NCBI GenBank assembly: GCA_018400255.1
Contig: JAGYMO010000129.1
Span: 1-25,711 of the forward strand
Direction: 5' to 3'
From: Deltaproteobacteria bacterium
Lineage (GTDB): Bacteria > Desulfobacterota > DSM-4660 > Desulfatiglandales > B25-G16
DNA: 25,711 bases
The position numbers were made by a program, and so were the translations under genes. Each line of letters starts with the position of its first letter. Position 1 is the stretch's first letter. A model generated the notes under the pieces. That model was not told the origin of the DNA and did no database searches. It saw only the letters and a list, made by a program, of their open reading frames with translations. This document shows positions 14,965-23,613 of the stretch, piece after piece.

Positions 14965-16296
14965 ATGTTTGAGTTGTTAACTGAAAAACTTTCTAAGGTC
15001 TTCAATAACTTAAAAGGCCGAGGAAGGCTGAGTGAAAAAGATATACAGGATGCCTTAAAACAGATACGATTAGCCCTTCTAGAAGCGGATGTTAACTATA
15101 AGGTTGTTAAAGATTTCTTAGAGGGAATAAAAGAAAGAGCTGTTGGGCAGGAGGTCTTGGAAAGTCTTTCACCTGGTCATCAGGTTGTAAAGGTAGTCAA
15201 TGAAGGGCTTATTAAATTGCTGGGGGAAGGAAAGCAGGATTTAGTTTTTGAGGGAAAAAGTCCTTTTAGCTTAATGCTTGTTGGGCTTCAAGGATCCGGG
15301 AAGACAACTACTGCTGGTAAGCTATCAAATTATTTAAGAAAAAATGGGAGGCGCCCGTATCTCGTGCCGGTAGACACCCAAAGACCGGCAGCCATAGAAC
15401 AGCTTTTGAAAATCGGCCAGGAGATTAATATTCCTGTTTACCCATCTAAGAATACTGACCGGCCTGAGGATATATGCGTTAAGGCAATGGAAGTTGCGGT
15501 CAAAAATGGGTCAGATATATTGATTATCGATACAGCAGGAAGGCTTCATATCAACGAGGAACTTATGGAGGAATTGTCTGCAATTAAAAAAAGGATTAAG
15601 CCCACAGAGGTCCTTCTTGTAGCAGACGCAATGACAGGACAGGATGCGGTAAACCTCGCGCAAAAGTTTAATGAAGAAATTGATATTACGGGGGTTATTT
15701 TAACAAAAATGGAAGGTGACGCAAGGGGCGGGGCGGCTCTTTCTATAATGAGTGTAACAAATAAGCCCGTAAAATTTATAGGGACAGGAGAGCAGCTTAA
15801 CGCATTAGAGCCTTTTTATCCGGACAGAATGTCTTCTAGAATTTTAGGAATGGGAGATATCCTGTCGTTGATTGATAAGGCACAGTCTGAGTTTGACCAA
15901 AAAGAGGCTATTAAACTTTCGAAAAAGTTAGGAAAGGCAGAATTTGATCTGGAGGATTTTAAGAAACAACTTTCCTATATTCACAAAATGGGTTCAATGG
16001 AAGAGATCTTGGCAATGATACCGGGTGTTGGTAAGATGATCAAAGCAGGCGGGGTCAAGGCAGATGAACGGGAGCTTGTGAGGGTTGAGGCCATAATAAA
16101 TTCAATGACTGCGGATGAGAGAAAGGACTACAGGATGATAAATGGCAGCAGGCGAAAGCGTATAGCCTTTGGAAGCGGAACCAGGGTAGAGGATGTAAAT
16201 AGGCTTCTAAAAAATTTTGCACAAACAAAAAATATGCTTAAGAAATTTAGGAGTGGTAAAAAAAAAGGCTTTCAATCCATGTTTGACCTTAACTAA
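14965..16296 (+). CDS. ffh: Signal recognition particle GTPase Ffh
   Basis: Ffh is the SRP54 homologue that binds 4.5S/6S RNA and signal sequences and delivers ribosomes to FtsY for co-translational membrane insertion. The N domain (1-90) precedes the GTPase domain: P-loop GLQGSGKTTTAGK near 107, DTQRPAA at 137, DTAGR at 189 and TKMEGDARGG at 247. The methionine-rich M domain (about 325-435) contains MGSMEEILAMIPGVGKM and the RNA-binding stretch NGSRRKRIAFGSG. At 443 residues it is full length. It stands 261 bases upstream of rpsP, the conserved ffh-rpsP arrangement, and has its own promoter candidate. Confidence 0.98.
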   Translation: MFELLTEKLSKVFNNLKGRGRLSEKDIQDALKQIRLALLEADVNYKVVKDFLEGIKERAVGQEVLESLSPGHQVVKVVNEGLIKLLGEGKQDLVFEGKSPFSLMLVGLQGSGKTTTAGKLSNYLRKNGRRPYLVPVDTQRPAAIEQLLKIGQEINIPVYPSKNTDRPEDICVKAMEVAVKNGSDILIIDTAGRLHINEELMEELSAIKKRIKPTEVLLVADAMTGQDAVNLAQKFNEEIDITGVILTKMEGDARGGAALSIMSVTNKPVKFIGTGEQLNALEPFYPDRMSSRILGMGDILSLIDKAQSEFDQKEAIKLSKKLGKAEFDLEDFKKQLSYIHKMGSMEEILAMIPGVGKMIKAGGVKADERELVRVEAIINSMTADERKDYRMINGSRRKRIAFGSGTRVEDVNRLLKNFAQTKNMLKKFRSGKKKGFQSMFDLN

Positions 16297-16457
16297 TAGC
16301 CGCACCAGTCATTTTTTAGAAAAAAGAGTATTATTTTTTGGCTGAGAAAATTATACCAGCATAAGAAGGATAACGCAGGGTTTTGAGTAATCAATATTAA
16401 TTATTGACAATTATAAATAATTTTAGGAATATACAAACCTATGGTATTTAATCGAAA

Positions 16458-16490
16458 GAATTCCTCGCAGCTCTGCTGTGGGGAGAGTTC
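16458..16490 (+). repeat. Strong hairpin in the ffh-rpsP intergenic region
   Basis: CCTCGCAGC (16463-16471) pairs with GCTGTGGGG (16475-16483) around a TCT loop, with two G-T wobbles. The stem extends outward with TT/AG and, past a 2-base bulge, GAA/TTC (16458-16460 with 16488-16490). No U-run follows, so it is not a standard terminator. It could be a 5' leader structure of the rpsP operon or a copy of a dispersed palindromic repeat. The rest of 16297-16557 shows nothing else clear. Confidence 0.5.
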
Positions 16491-16557
16491 ATTAAAAATT
16501 TATAGGGTTTTGTTTTATTAGTCTGATTATTAAAAAAAGGGGGTGATATCCAAAAAT

Positions 16558-16812
16558 ATGACAGTTAAAATAAGATTGACAAGAAAAGGAACAAAAAAAA
16601 GACCTTTTTACCGTATTATTGCTACTGATTCTGAATCACCTCGGGATGGAAAATTCCTTGAGGTGCTGGGTTACTACGATCCATTTAAGGATCAGGACCG
16701 GGCTCGAATTGATAAAGAGAAGGTCGAGAAATGGTTGCAAAAAGGCGCCAAAATATCTGAAACAGCAAAATCCCTTTTAAGGAGGGAAGAGGCTCAAACA
16801 GCTTCCGAGTGA
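16558..16812 (+). CDS. rpsP: 30S ribosomal protein S16
   Basis: S16 is a small 30S assembly protein bound to the 5' and central domains of 16S rRNA. The 84 residues match the family throughout: MTVKIRLTRKGTKKRPFYRI, ATDSESPRDGKFLEVLGYYDP and EKVEKWLQKGAKISETAKSLL. A longer frame could begin with GTG at 16543, but that codon is part of the strong AGGGGGTGAT Shine-Dalgarno. The ATG at 16558 gives the canonical N-terminus. It leads the rpsP-khpA-rimM-trmD operon. Confidence 0.97.
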   Translation: MTVKIRLTRKGTKKRPFYRIIATDSESPRDGKFLEVLGYYDPFKDQDRARIDKEKVEKWLQKGAKISETAKSLLRREEAQTASE

Positions 16813-16853
16813 ATGGATTAAGTTTTTTTAAAAATTTGAGGTGAGGTGGAGCT

Positions 16854-17090
16854 ATGGAGATGAAAGAATTGATAGAGTATATCGCTAAGGTTCTTGTCGA
16901 TAATCCGGATGATGTCAGAGTTACTGAGCTTGAGGGAAAGCAGACATCTGTTATTGAGCTAAGAGTTGCCAAAGAAGATCTGGGAAAGGTGATCGGCAAA
17001 CAAGGCAGAACAGCCAGAGCAATGAGGACAATACTTGGCGCGGCCTCAACCAAAATAAAAAAAAGATCTGTCCTGGAGATATTAGAGTAG
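16854..17090 (+). CDS. khpA: KH-domain RNA-binding protein KhpA
   Basis: This is a 78-residue single KH-domain protein of the KhpA (YlqC) family, which binds RNA and in several bacteria works with KhpB in cell-envelope and division regulation. The GxxG loop is present as IGKQGR (47-52) within [20 protein letters not shown]. Its place between rpsP and rimM is conserved in many phyla. The ATG at 16854 follows GAGGTGGAG. A second ATG two codons later would also work. The stop codon abuts the TTG start of rimM, indicating coupling. Confidence 0.95.
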   Translation: MEMKELIEYIAKVLVDNPDDVRVTELEGKQTSVIELRVAKEDLGKVIGKQGRTARAMRTILGAASTKIKKRSVLEILE

Positions 17091-17615
17091 TTGGGTCAAA
17101 AAGACCTTAAAGATTTGATTCTTATAGGACACGTTATCCGACCGCATGGACTGACCGGTCAATTAAAGATTGTTTCTTATTTGGAATCTGAGGAAACATT
17201 CTTCCGGGCCGGTTCTGTTTTTTTAAGTTTAGACAAAAAGGAATTGTTTGAAAATAAGGTTATTTCCTTAAAGCGTCAGGGGTCTGCCTACATTCTTAGA
17301 TTAAGCCTTGTCAATTCAATTGATGCGGCTGAGAGATATAAAGGTGCTGAGATATTAATAAGCAAGCAATTTTTAAAGAAAGATAGGGATGAGTTTTTTT
17401 GGTATGAGCTTATAGGCCTCAATGTATATTTGCAATCGGATAAATATTTGGGTGTGCTAAAGAGAATTTTTTCAACTGGCGCAAATGATGTTTATGTGGT
17501 GGAAGGCGAAGAGAGGGAATATCTAATCCCTGCGATTCATCAGGTTATTAAGGAAATTAATATTGTTGATAAAAAAATTATTATTTTGCCAATAAAGGGG
17601 CTGCTGGATATTTGA
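17091..17615 (+). CDS. rimM: Ribosome maturation factor RimM
   Basis: RimM binds S19 and aids 30S head maturation. The N-terminal domain begins LILIGHVIRPHGLTGQLKIVS, the typical RimM start. The C-terminal PRC-barrel includes GLNVYLQSDKYLGVLKRIFSTGANDVYVV, and the family end motif LIPAIHQVIKEIN...KGLLDI is present. The 174-residue length is normal. The start is a TTG directly after the khpA stop. The nearest purine-rich site, CTGGAG, is rather far upstream, so expression probably relies on coupling to khpA. The stop shares its final A with the trmD ATG. Confidence 0.95.
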   Translation: MGQKDLKDLILIGHVIRPHGLTGQLKIVSYLESEETFFRAGSVFLSLDKKELFENKVISLKRQGSAYILRLSLVNSIDAAERYKGAEILISKQFLKKDRDEFFWYELIGLNVYLQSDKYLGVLKRIFSTGANDVYVVEGEEREYLIPAIHQVIKEINIVDKKIIILPIKGLLDI

Positions 17616-18394
17616 TGAGGTTTGATATACTCTCAATATTCCCAGAGATGTTTGACCAATTTATAAAACAGGGTATTATAGGTCGGGCAGTAAGGGATAA
17701 AAAAATTATCATCAATCTGGTTAATATTAGAGACTTTGGTGAGGGGCCCCACTTAATGACAGATGATAGGCCTTTCGGGGGTGGCGACGGGATGGTAATG
17801 AAGCCCGACACAATTTATAAGGCCTTAGATTCGATTTCAAATTTAGATTGCGAGAGAAAGGTTCTATTTCTAACCCCTCAGGGTCAACAATTCAATCAGT
17901 CTTTAGCTGGAACACTTACTAATTTTGAACAAATTATTTTAATATGTGGGCGATATGAAGGGATAGATGAGAGGATAAGAGCTGAACATGCAGATATGGA
18001 GATATCTGTGGGGGACTATATTTTGACGGGTGGCGAATTAGCTGCAATGATTGTCGTAGAGGTTGTGAGCAGGCTAATTCCCGGTGTCTTAGGGGGTAGC
18101 AGGTCTAATGTAGAAGAATCCTTTGAAGGTAATTTATTAGAATACCCACAATATACAAGGCCAAGAGTTTTTCATGGTCAAGAAGTTCCACCTGTTTTAT
18201 TATCTGGAGACCATAACAAAATAAGGCTTTGGAGAAAAGCTCAGTCTATTAAAAGGACATTTGAGAGAAGGCCTGATTTATTAGACAAGCTACATCTTAA
18301 TGAGGAGGACAGAAATATCCTTAGAGAAATAAAGAAAGGAAAAAATGGTCCTGAAGCAGAAAAGAAGGATAATACGAAAGAAAACTCTGAATAG
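17615..18394 (+). CDS. trmD: tRNA (guanine(37)-N1)-methyltransferase
   Basis: TrmD is the SPOUT-class enzyme that methylates G37 next to the anticodon and prevents +1 frameshifting. The opening MRFDILSIFPEMF, the DDRPFGGGDGMVMKP segment, and the trefoil-knot motifs LTPQGQQFNQSLA, LICGRYEGIDERI and SVGDYILTGGELAAM are all present, as is YTRPRVFHGQEVPPVLLSGDH of the C-terminal domain. A TTG one codon earlier could start the frame, but the ATG at 17615, overlapping the rimM stop by one base, gives the standard N-terminus. The 259 residues include a lysine/glutamate-rich tail of about 25 residues that may be dispensable. Confidence 0.97.
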   Translation: MRFDILSIFPEMFDQFIKQGIIGRAVRDKKIIINLVNIRDFGEGPHLMTDDRPFGGGDGMVMKPDTIYKALDSISNLDCERKVLFLTPQGQQFNQSLAGTLTNFEQIILICGRYEGIDERIRAEHADMEISVGDYILTGGELAAMIVVEVVSRLIPGVLGGSRSNVEESFEGNLLEYPQYTRPRVFHGQEVPPVLLSGDHNKIRLWRKAQSIKRTFERRPDLLDKLHLNEEDRNILREIKKGKNGPEAEKKDNTKENSE

Positions 18395-18627
18395 TCTTAC
18401 AACACTGAATGTCCTTACCTTCTAGAGCAATTCACCTTTTTTTGATGGCCTTGTCGAAAAAGGAACTAGATTGTTTTGCCTCAATTTTTATTATTTTTTA
18501 GAACTTAAACGAGTTTTTATGTTTTTAAGCCTAAAAGGGTAATAAAAGAATTTGAAATTGCAGAAGCTAAAAGATCTATAATAAAAACAAGAATGTCATG
18601 TTTATGCTGCAAGGTTATACTTAAACG

Positions 18628-19224
18628 GTGGGCCCGGAATCTTTGAAAGCGCATCCTTTTTATATAGGGCTGCTTCATTATCCCGTGTATAATAAAAATG
18701 GGGATATAATTGCCTCAGCAATAACAAATCTAGATATTCATGACGTGGCACGATGCGCTGAAACTTATGGCGCTAAGAGATTTTATATTATAAATCCCTT
18801 TGAAGATCAGCAAAGACTTATAAAACGAATTTGCCGCCATTGGACAGAGGGCTTTGGAGCTGGTTATAATAAACATAGAAGGGATGCAATGTCTCTTGTC
18901 TCAATTGCTGCAAGCCTTGAGGTAGCAATTTCAGAGATTGAAAGCAATGAAGGTGAGACACCAATCTTAATGGCTACTGACGCAGCAAGAAACACGATTA
19001 AGAACATTAATTATAATGTGGCAAAAAAGATTGTAGCCTCTAACAGAAAGGTAATGATTCTGTTTGGCACGGCATGGGGGATATCAAAAGAACTTATAGA
19101 AAAATCAGATTACATTTTAGAGCCCATTTTTGGTGTTTCTGATTACAACCATCTTTCTGTAAGGTCTGCCTCTGCAATAATTTTGGACCGGTTGTTTTCC
19201 CAGTTTACTATTTTTAGGGAATAG
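18628..19224 (+). CDS. Predicted SPOUT-type RNA methyltransferase (Methyltrn_RNA_4 family)
   Basis: This 198-residue protein resembles the family often found between trmD and rplS in Desulfobacterota and a few other phyla, annotated as an SAM-dependent RNA methyltransferase. Supporting features are FYIGLLHYPVYNKNGDII near the start, an NLDIHDVARCAETYGAKRFYI segment, MILFGTAWGISKEL and a C-terminal knot-like NHLSVRSASAIILDRL. The substrate RNA is unknown. I chose the GTG at 18628 because it is the first start after an in-frame stop. A TTG five codons later is an alternative, and neither has a strong Shine-Dalgarno. It lies 233 bases after trmD in a gap with no visible gene, and 32 bases before rplS. 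Confidence 0.83.
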   Translation: MGPESLKAHPFYIGLLHYPVYNKNGDIIASAITNLDIHDVARCAETYGAKRFYIINPFEDQQRLIKRICRHWTEGFGAGYNKHRRDAMSLVSIAASLEVAISEIESNEGETPILMATDAARNTIKNINYNVAKKIVASNRKVMILFGTAWGISKELIEKSDYILEPIFGVSDYNHLSVRSASAIILDRLFSQFTIFRE

Positions 19225-19256
19225 AAATATAATTTGGAGTTAAGGAGAATTTAGTA

Positions 19257-19601
19257 ATGAATCAAATAGAAATGATTGAGAAGGAACAAATGCGATTAGA
19301 CATACCCTCATTCGGGGCGGGTGATAGCGTTAAGGTATACAGCAGAATAAGGGAAGGCGATAAAGAGAGGATACAGGTATTTGCAGGGGTAGTAATCAGG
19401 AAGAGGAAAGGTAATATAGGTGCAACATTTACTGTAAGAAAAATATCCTATGGTGTCGGAGTAGAAAAAATTTTCCCCCTTCATTCTCCAGCAATAGATA
19501 AGATAGAAGTAGGCTCAAGAGGTAAGGTAAGGAGGTCTCGGATTTACTATCTTCGCAACTTGAGAGGTAAAGCAGCTAGGCTGAAGGAAAGAAGAACCTG
19601 A
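19257..19601 (+). CDS. rplS: 50S ribosomal protein L19
   Basis: L19 sits at the 30S-50S interface in bridges B6 and B8. The 114 residues match the family: [60 protein letters not shown] and the basic C-terminal [23 protein letters not shown] strong AAGGAG precedes the ATG. It follows the methyltransferase gene closely and is 11 bases from rnhB, so it belongs to one transcription unit with rnhB, yraN and probably rsmI. Confidence 0.98.
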   Translation: MNQIEMIEKEQMRLDIPSFGAGDSVKVYSRIREGDKERIQVFAGVVIRKRKGNIGATFTVRKISYGVGVEKIFPLHSPAIDKIEVGSRGKVRRSRIYYLRNLRGKAARLKERRT

Positions 19602-19612
19602 TATCGATCTAC

Positions 19613-20209
19613 ATGAATAATCTTTCATATGAATATCAGGCAAGGCGTGAAGGTTATTCCTTGATAGCAGGTGTTGATGAGGCTGGCAGAGGGCCTTTGG
19701 CGGGGCCGGTTGTTGCCGCAGCTGTTATTTTACCGGAAAATGTTGTATTAAATGATGTTAAGGACTCAAAAAAGATGTCTGAAAAGGCAAGGAAAAGAGC
19801 CTTCTCACTTATTCAAAAAAGCTCAGTAGCGACAGCAATATCTGTGGTTAATCCTGATGAAATTGACCGGGTTAATATTTTACAGGCTACTTTAACGGCA
19901 ATGAAAAAGGCGATATTAAGCCTAAATCCCAGCCCCGATTATCTGTTAATAGACGGAAACCATCCTGTTGATTATCCAATCAATCAAAGGTGCATTATAA
20001 AAGGTGATCAATTGTCTCTCTCAATATCCGCTGCATCTATATTGGCGAAAGTTTATAGGGACTCAATTATGTACAGTTTTCACGACCTTTATCCCCAGTA
20101 CGGATTCTTTTCAAATAAGGGTTATGGAACATCTGAGCATATAAACGCTATAGTTCGTTATGGCCCATGCCCTATACACAGGCTTACTTTTAAGCGTGTA
20201 CGCTCGTGA
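19613..20209 (+). CDS. rnhB: Ribonuclease HII
   Basis: RNase HII cuts RNA in RNA-DNA hybrids and starts removal of single ribonucleotides from DNA. The active-site residues are in place: Asp22-Glu23 in GVDEAGRGPLAGPV, Asp114 in LLIDGNHP and Asp132 in IIKGDQLSLSISAASILAKV. The downstream YPQYGFFSNKGYGTSEH motif is typical. At 198 residues it is a normal-length type II enzyme. The stop overlaps the GTG start of yraN by four bases (GTGA), an indication of translational coupling. Confidence 0.97.
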   Translation: MNNLSYEYQARREGYSLIAGVDEAGRGPLAGPVVAAAVILPENVVLNDVKDSKKMSEKARKRAFSLIQKSSVATAISVVNPDEIDRVNILQATLTAMKKAILSLNPSPDYLLIDGNHPVDYPINQRCIIKGDQLSLSISAASILAKVYRDSIMYSFHDLYPQYGFFSNKGYGTSEHINAIVRYGPCPIHRLTFKRVRS

Positions 20210-20577
20210 CAAAGGAAAGGATTTCTTTAGGAAAATATGGTGAGTTTCTGGCGGAAGAAAGACTAAAGGATTTTGGTTACAAAATCTTAGAGAATAATTA
20301 TACATGTAAATTAGGGGAGATAGATTTAATTGCCAAGGACAATGATGTCCTTGTTTTTGTGGAAGTAAAAACAAGAAGGAATATGCCCTTGGGGCAGGTT
20401 AAGGATGCAGTCAATTCAAGAAAACAGAGACAGATTTCCAAGGTAGCTCTTTATTATATGCAATCCATGCACCTTACAGAGGTTAAAGCGAGATTCGATG
20501 TTGCAGCAGTGACTCTAGTTGATGGGAAACAGGATATTGAGGTGATAAAAAATGCATTTGAACTGGCTTATGCATAG
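20206..20577 (+). CDS. yraN: YraN-family (UPF0102) predicted endonuclease
   Basis: This 123-residue protein has the PD-(D/E)xK-like nuclease pattern of the UPF0102 family: GKYGEFLAEERLKDFGYKIL, then Gly37-Glu-Ile-Asp40 in LGEIDLIAKDND, and Glu53-x-Lys55 in FVEVKTRR. The family is predicted to be a nuclease acting on DNA repair or recombination intermediates, but no role is firmly set. The start is a GTG overlapping the rnhB stop. The pairing with rnhB is one of the most conserved contexts of this family. Confidence 0.93.
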   Translation: MTKERISLGKYGEFLAEERLKDFGYKILENNYTCKLGEIDLIAKDNDVLVFVEVKTRRNMPLGQVKDAVNSRKQRQISKVALYYMQSMHLTEVKARFDVAAVTLVDGKQDIEVIKNAFELAYA

Positions 20578-20604
20578 ATATACTTGTATAAAGGTTTAAC
20601 CTTA

Positions 20605-21315
20605 ATGGCTTCGGAAGATAGTGACGTAAGTAAAGGAAGGCTTTTTATTGTCTCGACGCCAATTGGTAATTTAGAAGACATCACGTTAAGGGCCCTCAGG
20701 GTGCTTAAGGATGCGCAATTAATTGCTGCTGAAAATAGAGAACATACAAGAAAATTATGCTCTCATTATGATATAAGGACCCCAATAACCGCCTATAACA
20801 GCTACAATAAGAGATTTAAAGGGTTGCAACTTATTGAAAAGGTTAAATCAGGCGTTAACATAGCCCTTGTTAGCGATGCAGGAACACCCTGTTTATCTGA
20901 CCCAGGCTCTAAACTCGTTCAGGAGGCTTTAGAAGAGAATATTACGGTGGTACCTGTACCAGGTGCATCGGCATCCCTAGCAGCACTTTCTGTTTCTGGA
21001 TTGCGGACAGATAGATTTGTTTTTGTCGGCTTTTTATCGAATAAAGGGGGGCGCAGACGAAAAGAGCTAAAAAAACTTCAGACTGAATTGAAAACAATGA
21101 TATTCTTTGAATCACCCCATAGATTAATAAAGATGCTCGAGGATATGAATGATATATTAGGAGATAGAAACATAGCCCTTGGGAAAGAAATTACAAAAGT
21201 TTATGAGAATTTTATAAGGGGTCCCATAAGTGAGGTTTTATCCTTCATCAAAAGTGATGTTATTAGGGGGGAATATACCATTGTTGTTGAAGGCTTAAGG
21301 GATGATGAGAGATAA
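20605..21315 (+). CDS. rsmI: 16S rRNA (cytidine(1402)-2'-O)-methyltransferase
   Basis: RsmI is a tetrapyrrole-methylase-fold enzyme that 2'-O-methylates C1402 in the ribosomal P site, together with RsmH. Diagnostic motifs are STPIGNLEDITLRALRVL (17-34), AALVSDAGTPCLSDPG-like residues at 87-101, PVPGASA (117-123) and FFESPHRL. An upstream TTG at 20584 is possible, but the ATG at 20605 has AAAGG at suitable spacing and gives the usual short N-terminus. At 236 residues it lacks the C-terminal extension of the E. coli enzyme, as many homologues do. A palindrome, AAGGTTTAACCTT (20591-20603), overlaps the Shine-Dalgarno and may affect initiation. Confidence 0.95.
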   Translation: MASEDSDVSKGRLFIVSTPIGNLEDITLRALRVLKDAQLIAAENREHTRKLCSHYDIRTPITAYNSYNKRFKGLQLIEKVKSGVNIALVSDAGTPCLSDPGSKLVQEALEENITVVPVPGASASLAALSVSGLRTDRFVFVGFLSNKGGRRRKELKKLQTELKTMIFFESPHRLIKMLEDMNDILGDRNIALGKEITKVYENFIRGPISEVLSFIKSDVIRGEYTIVVEGLRDDER

Positions 21316-21532
21316 CAGCTGTCAGATAAGAGTAAAGGGTTTATGCTGAAAGCCTGCTTCATCTGTTTTTACACTTACTTTTTTAAACATCTAAATTTTT
21401 GTACCTTTATGTGTAATTATTAGAATCATTTGTTGTGTTTCCTTTTTTATTTAAATCTTGTTTATCGTTTAGTTGGATTATTTTGAGGAGAGTTTAGGTA
21501 CAAGTAAAAACCCAATATGTGAATAACTAATT

Positions 21533-23599
21533 ATGCAAGAAAAACGAAAATTAAAAATAATCAATGAACTTGGGATGCATGCACGGGCAGCAGGCAAGAT
21601 AGTAGAGTTGGCAAGGCAGTATAAGTCAAAGGTAATTTTAAAAAAAGATGGCAGGGAGGCAGACGGAACTAGCATTTTGTCAATTCTCTCGCTTGCATGT
21701 CCCATGGGAAGCGAAATTGAGGCCTTTATAACAGGAGATGACGCAAGGGAATTCATGGATGACCTGGAAAGACTTTTTAAAAGTCGTTTCGGTGAAAATA
21801 TTAAAAGCAGGTATCGGTCAAAGAAAAAGATGCTTAAAGGGTTTCCTGTTTCTCCAGGTGTTGTCCTTGGAAAGGCTCATCATCTGGACAGATATAAGAC
21901 TAAGATTTTTAGGAGGAGGCTGTTTAGCAAGAATGAAATAGCATTGGAAATCGATCGCTTTAGACACGCTGTTGAAGACGCTAGGGAACAGATTATGAAA
22001 CTAAAGTCTAAAATACCGTCGCAGGTCAAGGGGTATGCCTTTATTCTGGATACCCATTTAATGATGCTTGACGACAGTGAATTGTTTGACTCAACCCTAA
22101 AAAAAATACGGAGGGAGAGGATTAACGCAGAATGGGCCTTAGAGAAATCTGTTAATAGAGTTAGGCATATTTTTAAGACTGTCGGCAATGACTATATTGG
22201 CGGACGAATGGATGATGTGGATAGTGTAGGAGAGAGGATATTGAGACACCTAACCGGGGTACATGCCGAAAGCCTGGCCTCTATCAAGAAAGAGGTTATA
22301 CTAATTGCCCACAGGCTCTCTCCATGCGATATTGTTGAGATGAACGTTGGAAAGGTTTTGGGTATATTGACAGATGTTGGTGGCAAAACATCACACATGG
22401 CTATTATGTCTGAGGCCCTGGAAATACCTGTAGTGGTTGGATTGGAAAATGCTACTGACAAAATAGTGGACGGAGATATATTGATAGTAGATGGTAATGT
22501 AGGCGATGTAATTATTAACCCAGACCCTGAAACTATTATAGCGTATGAAGAAAGAAAGAAACAGTATAATATTTATAAATCTGCCATACATGAAGCAACG
22601 CATCTTCCTGCGGAGACCCTCGACGGACGAAAGATAAAGATAAAGGCAAATATTGAGTTTTCTGAAGAGGTAAACACGGCTATAAAGAATGGGGCAGAGG
22701 GTGTAGGCCTCTATCGGACGGAATATCTCTATATGGTTAGGAGAGATTTTCCAGATGAGGAAACGCTTTTTCATGATTATAAAAATATTGCTGAGGCAAT
22801 AGCACCGCATTCCGTGACTATAAGAACTTTGGATATTGCAAGCGATAATATCATTTCAAATAAAAATGTCATAAAAGAACAAAATCCAGCATTAGGCTTT
22901 AGATCTATTCGGTTTTGTCTCAAGGAAAAAGATGTTTTTAAAACACAGTTAAGGGCAATTTTAAGGGCAAGCGCCTTCGGAAAGATAAGGGTTATGTTTC
23001 CAATGATATCAGGCCTCCCACAGTTTTTAGAGGCAAAGAGGATTCTTAAAGCGGTTATGAGGTCCCTTGATAAACAAGGAATTGAGTATAACAAGGATAT
23101 ACCAGTTGGAATTTTATTAGAGATACCTTCTGCTATTTCTATTGCCGATATCCTTGCAAAACATGCTGATTTTTTTTCCATTGGAACTAATGACCTGATT
23201 CAATATGCATTAGCTATAGACAGGGATAATGAACATGTAGCTCATCTATACGAGCCTTTCCATCCGGCAGTCTTAAAAATGGTACAACAGGCAGTAGATG
23301 CGGCTAAAAAGGAAAAAATTGGTATTTCAATATGTGGTGAGATAGCCGGCGATCCACTTGCAGTTTTGGTACTCCTCTTTCTTGGGTTAGAGGAATTTAG
23401 CATGAATATAGGCTCAATACCAACTGTTAAAAAAATAATAAGGGCGTTACCATTAATTAAGGTGACAGGTAGTTTAAAGGGCGTTTTGGACTTATCGACC
23501 AGTGATAAAATTGAGAAGTTTGTTCTAAAAAAGGCGCGATCTATGTTACCTGATATTTTTAAGCAAGACCTCTTTAAATATAGAACATCAGGCTATTAA
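21533..23599 (+). CDS. HPr-enzyme I fusion (PEP-protein phosphotransferase)
   Basis: The first 90 residues are an HPr domain with phospho-acceptor His16 in LGMHARAA and Ser47 in the HPr-kinase site region (ADGTSILSILSL). The remainder is a full enzyme I. Catalytic and PEP-binding residues align with E. coli EI at a constant offset of 99: His288 (GGKTSHMAI), Arg395, Arg431, Glu530, Asn553-Asp554, Arg564 and Cys601. The usual GGDK after RT(M/L)DI reads ASDN. The protein would pass phosphate from PEP to its own or another HPr. No sugar-specific EII gene is nearby, so a regulatory PTS is plausible. The ATG has no strong adjacent Shine-Dalgarno. A GAGGAGAG lies about 40 bases upstream. Confidence 0.93.
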   Translation: MQEKRKLKIINELGMHARAAGKIVELARQYKSKVILKKDGREADGTSILSILSLACPMGSEIEAFITGDDAREFMDDLERLFKSRFGENIKSRYRSKKKMLKGFPVSPGVVLGKAHHLDRYKTKIFRRRLFSKNEIALEIDRFRHAVEDAREQIMKLKSKIPSQVKGYAFILDTHLMMLDDSELFDSTLKKIRRERINAEWALEKSVNRVRHIFKTVGNDYIGGRMDDVDSVGERILRHLTGVHAESLASIKKEVILIAHRLSPCDIVEMNVGKVLGILTDVGGKTSHMAIMSEALEIPVVVGLENATDKIVDGDILIVDGNVGDVIINPDPETIIAYEERKKQYNIYKSAIHEATHLPAETLDGRKIKIKANIEFSEEVNTAIKNGAEGVGLYRTEYLYMVRRDFPDEETLFHDYKNIAEAIAPHSVTIRTLDIASDNIISNKNVIKEQNPALGFRSIRFCLKEKDVFKTQLRAILRASAFGKIRVMFPMISGLPQFLEAKRILKAVMRSLDKQGIEYNKDIPVGILLEIPSAISIADILAKHADFFSIGTNDLIQYALAIDRDNEHVAHLYEPFHPAVLKMVQQAVDAAKKEKIGISICGEIAGDPLAVLVLLFLGLEEFSMNIGSIPTVKKIIRALPLIKVTGSLKGVLDLSTSDKIEKFVLKKARSMLPDIFKQDLFKYRTSGY

Positions 23600-23613
23600 T
23601 CGGCACGTTTGAG

